DNA from: Ligula intestinalis
Taxonomy: Eukaryota > Platyhelminthes > Cestoda > Diphyllobothriidea > Diphyllobothriidae
NCBI GenBank assembly: GCA_036362985.1
Contig: JAYGXS010000004.1
Span: 17,973,388 to 18,037,387, forward strand
Direction: 5' to 3'
Length of the DNA: 64,000 nt
This document shows, piece after piece, positions 56,627 to 64,000 of this stretch; within the stretch, counting starts at the first letter, position 1; the number at the start of each line of letters is the position of its first letter. Below the pieces are notes generated by a model that ran no database searches, had not been told where the DNA came from, and worked only from the letters and a program-made list of their open reading frames with translations. The position numbers and the translations under genes were made by a program.

Positions 56627-59187
56627 TTGGTTTGCTTTCGGAATACCCTACGCCGGATCCATCCATCATTTTGCCTTCGCACAATCAAATGTTCGTTGTT
56701 TTGCAAATTAAAGAGCCTGGCAAAGAATTGTCAAAGAACATGTTTTGCTTAATAATATGACTTTTCAAGTTAACCATGGGAATATTTACCGAACTAACTG
56801 ATTGGTGGATAAGCCTGTGCATATCTCTAGACTACGTTCATTTTTTTTATAGAAAAAAATTTTGAGACAACCTTGAGGACATTGAAATGAGTTTAACAGT
56901 GAAATGGATAGTCACGGATGCCCTTACACAGCGGGAGGAGGCAGGTTGCAATAATGAGGTCTACCTTGCTAGGGCACACATACATACTATAGGCAACTAG
57001 TGTGAAATAAAAAAAACAACAGTTTGGAGCATTTTACTGCTGCGTAGGAAGACTTCCTATTTACAAAACGAAAATATTTCGATTTACATCGTTTTACAGC
57101 CAAACGCTGCAGTTCCAACTTTTGCTGCATTCTGGTTGTTGTCAGTCCACAGCAAACATTGGTTAGGAACAGGAATAGGTACCCACCTCCAAAGTACAGG
57201 TGGCCCTGCACTTACATTCAACAAGTACTATTGTTTTGTCCTAAATCTCACACTACCACTAACCCCAACGCTTGCCACATCCTATATTTACTATGGAGGG
57301 TAGCTGTAACCTTCTACTTGGACGCGTTGGCTAAAATACGTTGCGGCTCATCCGCGAAATTTCGAATGCAGACTTTTATGACTTCAGTTACAAGAAGGCT
57401 AATGTAAGGTTACTTCCAAATACATAACCGAGGACGCGACGATCTCGTAGTATTTGCATTCAATCTTAGGCAGAAGCTACGCTATCTGCCCTTGGTCTGG
57501 ATGTAACCCCGCACGGATTGTACACACAGGGAATAAAATGTGGAAAAACACTCGTATCACACGCAACTCTAGAGGAGCATATTGAGTGGCTGATTATTTT
57601 TTTTCCCCTGCGTGTCTGGCCACATTGACTTGTATTGCCGTCATTGTGAGCTTTTTTGTCTGGTTTGGTCTTCCTTTCATCAAACGTGGAATTTTAACTG
57701 CCCCAGAAATGTTGACGCTTATTGATTGATTTGGAATTACGGAATCTTGATTGATTGCCCCAAATACCTGTGTGTGTTTTATTAACGAAGATAAACGCAG
57801 GGTGGTTTTAACCTTCGTAGACGAGAGCTTTCTTTTTAGAGGGAGTACCCAGTCGGTCTCTTCGGTGTTTCTATTACAAGGAAACTGACCGTCAAATATA
57901 GACTGCGATTGAATGGTTTCCTTTAGTTGGTTCTTTAGAGCAGCAAATTTGACTGGCTTGAAGGTCTAAAAAATGTCTCTTGCAAAGACAAGTTATCTGT
58001 ATTTTCTCTGCTACCAGCTATATTTCCTCATGATTCTCTCGTCCTACTATGCAAAAAATTACCATCATCTTTGCCATTCTGTTGACTAGGCCGTCTTTCA
58101 GAGCATTGAAGCTTCCGGATGTGACAAGCCGACAACTCCTTTGGCTCTTTCGTCCTCCAGGATGGCATATTCCGCATTTTTGTAAGTTTTACTCCCATTG
58201 TCGTAGCTGCATATTCTGTCATATACTTGACTTAATCAGTCTAAAGGTTGAACGACTTACACTCTTTTACTTAGTAAAAACATTATTGGCCTGTGAGCAG
58301 CCTTTTACCTTTCAGTCAAATACTCGAAATCAGCTTTTTTCAATGAGGAATATGTAGACTAGCCATTAAAATCTGCTCTGCTTATCCAATTTACCGATTT
58401 GAAAAAAGAAACACATGGAAACTGTTAATTTGGCGTTCGCTTAATCCAGCTTCAAAACAGGATACGCGAATATATGGTCTCTTCTTAAGAAATAAACAAT
58501 TAATTACGGGGGTTCACTTAATTTCTACCGAGGGTCCGGGAACTGTGAAAATGATTGTCTACATATCACGTTTCTCTTAGCTAAAACGGACAAGTACATT
58601 TGGAACTACATTTCTGCAGCAACATAATGCTGTATTATATTATATCCAGTTCACACTCCAAAGTACCGAACAGAAATATTTTTACAAACTATAAGTTGCA
58701 TGGTTTGACTAATCGGAGTGTGATTTCACGTGAAGAGCAAGGCAGTTTAAGCTTTTTCGTCCAATGCTTAACTTCAACGAATCTTTATGCCCCATATTTA
58801 TCCAGTAAGAGAAAGCACTTCCGTTAAAGTTCCATCATTCACCACCGTAATCTTCAAAATTTCCCACAAGCCTTATAAATGCGTGACTAGTTCTATTAGC
58901 AAGGGACTATTACCAAATTTGACTGGTAAATATTTTGCAGAATAATCGCTGCGTACATTCGAAGCATGCCTCTCGACGCCGAAAGCGACACCTCAAACTC
59001 CTTTCTTGGTTGTACTCATTAATCGTAATAAACTGCCTTAGCATTTCGCCTGAAGTCGAACGTTTTCATTGCGTACTCGAGCTTACTCCCAGAGACGGAA
59101 AAGAAGGCAATGTAAATCAACGACTGCAAATACCTCTGTCCAATGCTGAAGACGCAACACTCTGCTGCTCGATATATGTCAGCAGGA
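56627..59187. other. No recognisable gene
   Basis: AT-rich with short frames only. Confidence 0.5.
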
Positions 59188-59290
59188 GAAACGGGTGACG
59201 TTTCGACATCCGTCGTGGATACATCATCAGAGACATGGGCAGAAAACAGTAGCAGAAAGTATTGTCCCAGCGATTGAGTCGTTCTTCTTA
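59188..59290 (-). repeat. PLE end with hammerhead, weak stem I
   Basis: Minus strand: TGTCT, CTGATGA (complement of 59224-59230), stem II GTATCC with GGATGT around ACGAC, GAAA (complement of 59201-59204), palindrome ACGT and C17 (complement of 59197). Every core residue is present. Stem I has been disturbed, as ACCC stands in place of AGGC, which likely weakens cleavage. The far end (TATTGTCCCAGCGATTGAG) recurs at 41.2 kb. Confidence 0.65.
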
Positions 59291-62200
59291 CATATGTCAA
59301 TGTCATCGATAAGCTACCATCAGCCTAAGAAGCTGTGGAAGACTTGAGCGTTTACACCAGAGAGGAACAAGAAGACCATACAATTAGTGAGAATGGGGAG
59401 ATTATTACAGTTTACAAAGGAAGGGTGGGGTAATACCGTCCACTGCTTCGAGGCGAAAGATTGCAAAGCCATGGTAGGCAGTCATATAAACAGGTTAAAT
59501 TGTTTTGTTCTTACGGCATGTGAGCGGGTGACCTGTAGGACGTAGCTGTACACCTGTTTAGTATACCTTGATGCAGTCTGCATTTATACAGTCAACCTCT
59601 AGATAATTTTGTGGTGTCCAAGGATGAAACTTCAGTTATTATTAAGTTTATGCTATCCAGAATGGATAATAACCAAGGTTGTTACGCAGAAACATACCTC
59701 CTTGCTAATATTTCCCACCGGAATCAAGGAGCCACGAACACCCAAAGAAATAATTTGAATTTGACGAAGTAATGGTACACGATTTGTTTCCTTCCTTTAC
59801 CCTCCCTCGGAGTACAGGGGAACCTTGGCTTAATCCATTCCGGCACCGAGCTCGTCATGTAAAACAGTTGCATTGCAAAACGTAGCCAATAAAACTGAAT
59901 CAGTTCACTGATTGGCTGCCAATGTCCGAGAACCCACGCCCTTGGAACAACACTCAAAGGCGAACGCAGGCACATACACAGGCACTGACAATTCGTTCAA
60001 TGAGCAGAAGCTCGTAAAGCAAAACCCGTTTTCTGTCATTGGCTCGTTCGTTACCTTAAATACTCGTAGATGTAGCTGCTCGTCACCCGAAGCTCCACTG
60101 TATATGCACCTTCAGCACTTTGGTTTGAAACTGCCTATTATAAAGCAGTAGGAGTTAAATTCGCTCAACTAAGCAAGTTAATTACTCTTGTTAGAACTCA
60201 TTGGTACCTATTTGCTGTTATTCCGTCTGTTTTTATAGGAAAAATTACGTTGGCAGTGTTGAAAGGCTGTCTAAACTGGATGTATTATAGTATAATCCAT
60301 AACTGAACATGAGGCCGAATCACTGTTACCCTAGCGGCTTTCTACTCACAATAACTGGCAAAGCGTTATCCTTCGTCAAACCCTCAGGCACCTTCCCCCG
60401 GCAGGCACGATCCCTGAGTTTACAGTCCCGGTCCTTCATTTGCCTGCAATCAAAGTTAGGAGTAAGCCGACTTTGCAGTTGAATTTGCACGGAACCGCCT
60501 CATGTCTAGTAATAGACTCATGACGTGACTTACCGTAGCACTTAGTCTTTTTGCCATATAACCTGGTCAACTGTGTGCGTGTCGCACTCACTTTTTGGTC
60601 GGCATCTCGCTCTGTTCCATCTGGTCGACCTGCCAATTTGTTTTTAGCGTTAACAAATGGTGTAACGTATGCCACCTAAAATACATAGGCAGATCCCTAA
60701 GGTACTAAAAAAACAGGAGCAGACAGCTGTTTCCTAGTCAGTACTGGACGTAATCACGTTTTACCGCTTTCGTGCCTCATGAAACGCTGTATAAAGCCCC
60801 CTTAAGTAGGCACCTCACTCTCAGGGTTGTGGTGAGAATCTCGATTTCTTGAAGTAGCTGTCTGCAGCTAGAGTATTAGTACCTTCATAAGGCGCCCACA
60901 GATCACTTTGACTCAGATTAAGGCCTGACATCTATGCACTCACCTCCCCGCCCGAATTCTCGATATTTTAAAATAAGCATGTTAGCTAAGTGAATATGAC
61001 CAGCACTTATTGGTTGCTTGCAGTAGCAATTGCTACGCCACGTCACAATATTGTGATGTGGGCACCCACAGCGCGCACACTGACGAAAATCGATCAGCCA
61101 GTCAATTATCGATTACGTAATTATCCCATCCAATGGCAACCAAGCACGCATGAAGCGCGTGTTTGCGTAAAACGCTAACGCGCGCAATGCTTTTAGGGAG
61201 CTTATTGATCCTTTAGACTTTTTGAACTCTCAAAGTCATGGTAACAGGACTTCTCCTCTATATAATATGCAAATATTGCAGAGGCGTAGATGCAGCAAAA
61301 GACAGGGAATTCTAAGCATATTATTACAATAAGAAGAAAATGTTCAAAATTTAAATTGCATTTCTCGTCGAAAATGTAAATGTCTATCTCTCGGGAACCT
61401 GCGCTTACAAAAAAAGTATATGATTGACTAGATAAACACCCCTAACGCGTTATCAGGCTTATTTCATGGCACTCTCGGCCGCGGGATGACGATAAATTAA
61501 TTAGCGCTTCCTGATTGTTAAAGATAATTCCGTTCGCAGCAGTTGATGGTCCACAATCAGCCAATTGCTGTGGAACATCGAAAAAGCATGCCGTAATTCA
61601 ATAATAAATGTGTTGCAACAAGAGCAAGAGCAATAGCCTTTGCGCAACTTATGAGCTACAGTCAAAGGTGTCAGTAATTCTCCTCGCAAACTCATTTTTA
61701 TCGCTAATTTTTTACGCAGTACGATTTTCTGAAAAAACTCTGGATTTCATCTTTGCAGGAAAAATGAAAAACTATGAATGAGCGAAAAGGAAGACGCAAT
61801 TTATTTTTTAGTAATATGCTTAGAAAATTATGCAGTCCAAGATTCAAATTGTGCACTTAAACTGTTGCATTTTGCGTCTACTTCTGTGAATTTTTATTTA
61901 AGTTTTTACCTTTTCCAGTTAATCACTACAAACATCTGCAAGAAACTTACTTGGCGTTAAATGTGATATTTTCTTCGGTTTTTGTGGGCACTTCTAGTGA
62001 CACACAAACTAGATTGTGCTTTATTACCTTAGAACATACACGTTTAAGCAGGGTAATGGACATGAACAATTAGAAAGTATTACCAATAACGAGAACTACG
62101 CAGAGTAGCATTCTTGTACCACTGCCTATCCGTCACGTTTCGAAAGCCAGTGTAGAATGTCGTACTTCAAACTATCAGCCATAGTTGACTGCATAATGGT

Positions 62201-63786
62201 TCCAAGTAGGCTCCAGGAGTTCCTATAAACTAGATTTCCAAAGTAGGTTTACTGCTCGAAATGCTACCGTTAGTACCATATCTCTCAGTAAAATGGTAGT
62301 GCGGGCGTCATTTTGGTTTATTTGCTGACCTTAAGCATTCGAAAATCCCAAAGGTAGACCGTATACCTTAGTCCTTTCGTTCTGTAGCAAGCTTCCATGT
62401 CATGGCGTGACGTGACGCTCCCCATGAAATCACCGATTCAAAGAGGTCCAGCCCAACGACAAGTAATTGTCATTTAGTCCTTGAAACTTCCCGGATTTCA
62501 CCACTGGCAGGCAATCTCTAGCAGTTTTTGGCTGGCATCCAACCTGCAATATTTTTCATAACTAAATTTCAGCCTTTTGTACAGCTACTGCTATTGTCCT
62601 CCCCCCGCTCTACCTTGACAAATCCGGCCATCGAGGATTACGTGAATGAGGATACACCTAAGCGCAAAGTCTAAGTATTGGGTCCTATGAAGCTAGTAGA
62701 CTTTATTTGCTTATTGGTTTACAATAATGGTTCACAATTTCAAGAGATTTCTGAGGATAATTCACCATTGTCCCTCTGCTTCATGCTTCCTCAGTTGGTT
62801 GCTCTAGTTGATGTGATACACGAGTGGCTACTAATATTGCTGCTGTTAGTGTTTGTCAAGGACATTTCTCCCAGCTAAACTCTGTCAAGGCATTCTCGAA
62901 CCGCAGTCAAAAGTTGGATCTGGCAGCAGCTAAAACCACGTTGGTAAAGAGGAGAGAAAAACAGGAAGTATCTGGCAGCGAGAAAACCAACCAAAACAGA
63001 CAGTGTGGCTGTGACCGGATGACTCACGCCTGGCCTCTCCTTACACGCCAGCCATACAACAATGTTTTTATCCTTGTGAGTCACAGTATGGTCGGCCCGG
63101 GGAGGCTTGTCTCGGGGCTGTCGTGTAGAAACTGAGAACTTGCATACTATAAGACGATCACTTTTCCCGATTTGCAAAGTATTTGGTCGACAACTAGCTG
63201 AGGAGCAGCTATTGGCCGTAAGGACTCCTGCACTCGTTCAGAATTTCGTTGCTGTTTATTCAACTTCGCAAATTAACCCTTCAAATGAGATAGAACTCGG
63301 CGGCGGGTCTCATTTGAGACAATAAAATGACAGTGATAACTTGTATGGCCTAGCTCGTTTGTGGAAATGCTGAAGAATGTGCTAGAGCCAAGTTAGAGGA
63401 TTTTACTTCAAGGAGTCTCATCTGTAATAGTATGGCAAAGCAGCTGGAAACAGTCAAAAGGGAAGTCTATCTCGAGAACAGGATCCTTCAATCATCTAGC
63501 ATTCCAGTTCTTAATTCGTATTCGAAAACCTCTTGATATGGTGTTCAGTCCTTCCGGTTACCGTTTGATGGCCTCACTTTTCGCGCAGTTCTTGCAGTGT
63601 GCTCACACGAGCATGTGGTCAAGGTTTTTTTTAAAATTTGGCTGTCCGTGCGCAACCAGTTCGGTCGATATCCCCAGGTCACTGAGAACAGTTGCCCGTA
63701 AGGAATAAACGCTTTAACCCAACAAACTTGATTGGCACGTCCTTATTTTCCCAACCGTATCTCACTACCTACCATAAGTATATATA
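59291..63786. other. No recognisable gene, 4.5 kb
   Basis: Short frames only. The start (to about 59430) may belong to the neighbouring PLE end (GAATGGGGAG, GGAAGGGTGGGG). A GC-richer part at 62880-63320 has frames on both strands, with no known motif. Confidence 0.45.
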
Positions 63787-63895
63787 TGAGAAGAAAGAGC
63801 AATCTCGGGAGCCATAATTTTAATTTCCTGACATTTCAAAAAATCATCAGGAAATTACAATTAGGGTTCACTAAATCACTCTTTCTTCTTAGTTA
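63787..63895 (-). repeat. Foldback with hammerhead-like relic
   Basis: Outer arms AGAAGAAAGAG and CTCTTTCTTCT, and inner arms TAATTTCCTGA and TCAGGAAATTA, pair into a long hairpin. On the minus strand the loop reads CTGATGA, TTTTTT, GAAATGTC, AGGAAAT: the PLE-end hammerhead order with stem II deleted. Confidence 0.5.
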
Positions 63896-63929
63896 TGCCC
63901 GGGGACTCGCATTTTTGCTTCTATCGGCA

Positions 63930-63951
63930 ATATATATATATATATATATAT
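63930..63951. repeat. (TA)n microsatellite
   Basis: A TA run directly before the SINE head at the window end. Confidence 0.9.
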
Positions 63952-64000
63952 TGGTCATTGGGTTTACCACCCTACCTCGGCACCCGGGTTCGAATCTCGG
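63952..64000 (+). mobile_element. tRNA-like SINE head, cut by window end
   Basis: GGGTTCGAATCTCGG at the end is a perfect RNA polymerase III B box in a T-arm context, equal to the head of the SINE at 27.57 kb. The A box is not clear and the hammerhead body would lie beyond the window. Confidence 0.6.

Noticed and set aside
63952..64000. True tRNA gene at the window end
   Set aside because: The B box is perfect but no cloverleaf 5' half can be formed, and the same T-arm heads a SINE at 27.57 kb.

Overview
The window looks like gene-poor, intron- or intergenic-type DNA from a large metazoan genome. It has no bacterial-style gene packing, no operons and no open frame longer than about 190 codons. 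Stop codons are dense in all frames, A+T content is moderate, and decayed retroelements are frequent. The repeats point to a flatworm, possibly a large-genome tapeworm such as a diphyllobothriidean. They are Penelope-like elements (PLEs) with a C-terminal GIY-YIG nuclease, small repeats carrying hammerhead ribozymes, and a tRNA-derived SINE with a hammerhead in its body. The phylum is an inference from repeat content, not a proof.

Layout. 0-7 kb: mostly anonymous sequence, with a palindromic pair of PLE ends near 4.7 kb and one credible exon (5455-5699). 7.2-8.3 kb: a 335-bp tandem retrozyme-like element with a full hammerhead core on the + strand, next to a SINE remnant. 14.3-14.9 kb: a SINE with a tRNA A box inside a 367-bp direct repeat. 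17.1-17.7 kb: an unexplained GC-rich block. 18.8 kb: two hammerheads facing each other in an inverted repeat. 22.3-24.4 kb: two broken PLE pieces. 25.3-26.6 kb: a C-rich, strand-skewed block. 26.8-27.7 kb: a clean 353-bp tandem retrozyme-like array (2.16 copies) with a hammerhead per unit on the - strand, interrupted by a hammerhead SINE. 30-41 kb: scattered PLE ends, a poly-proline exon (34075-34391), and a PLE reverse transcriptase remnant (39.9-40.8 kb). 42.8 kb: a 108-bp exon-like frame resembling the second half of a PC4/SUB1 DNA-binding domain. 44.7-46.2 kb: a hammerhead, a PLE nuclease enclosed in long inverted repeats, and an exon (45862-46198). 49-56.6 kb: two weaker exon candidates, two more PLE remnants and a Tc1/mariner-type MITE. 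59-64 kb: PLE ends, and a SINE head cut by the window edge.

The common thread is self-cleaving RNA. At least three element classes carry hammerhead type I folds with a very short, self-complementary stem III (ACGT, ACACGTGT or ATGGCCAT): PLE ends, retrozyme-like tandem repeats, and a tRNA-derived SINE. Palindromic stem III sequences are expected for ribozymes that work as dimers or on multimeric transcripts. Most copies are mutated. The 7.8 kb copy, the first 27.0 kb copy and the 18.8 kb minus-strand copy keep the whole catalytic core. Host-gene content is limited to isolated exon-like frames with good splice signals. They cannot be joined into gene models from this window.
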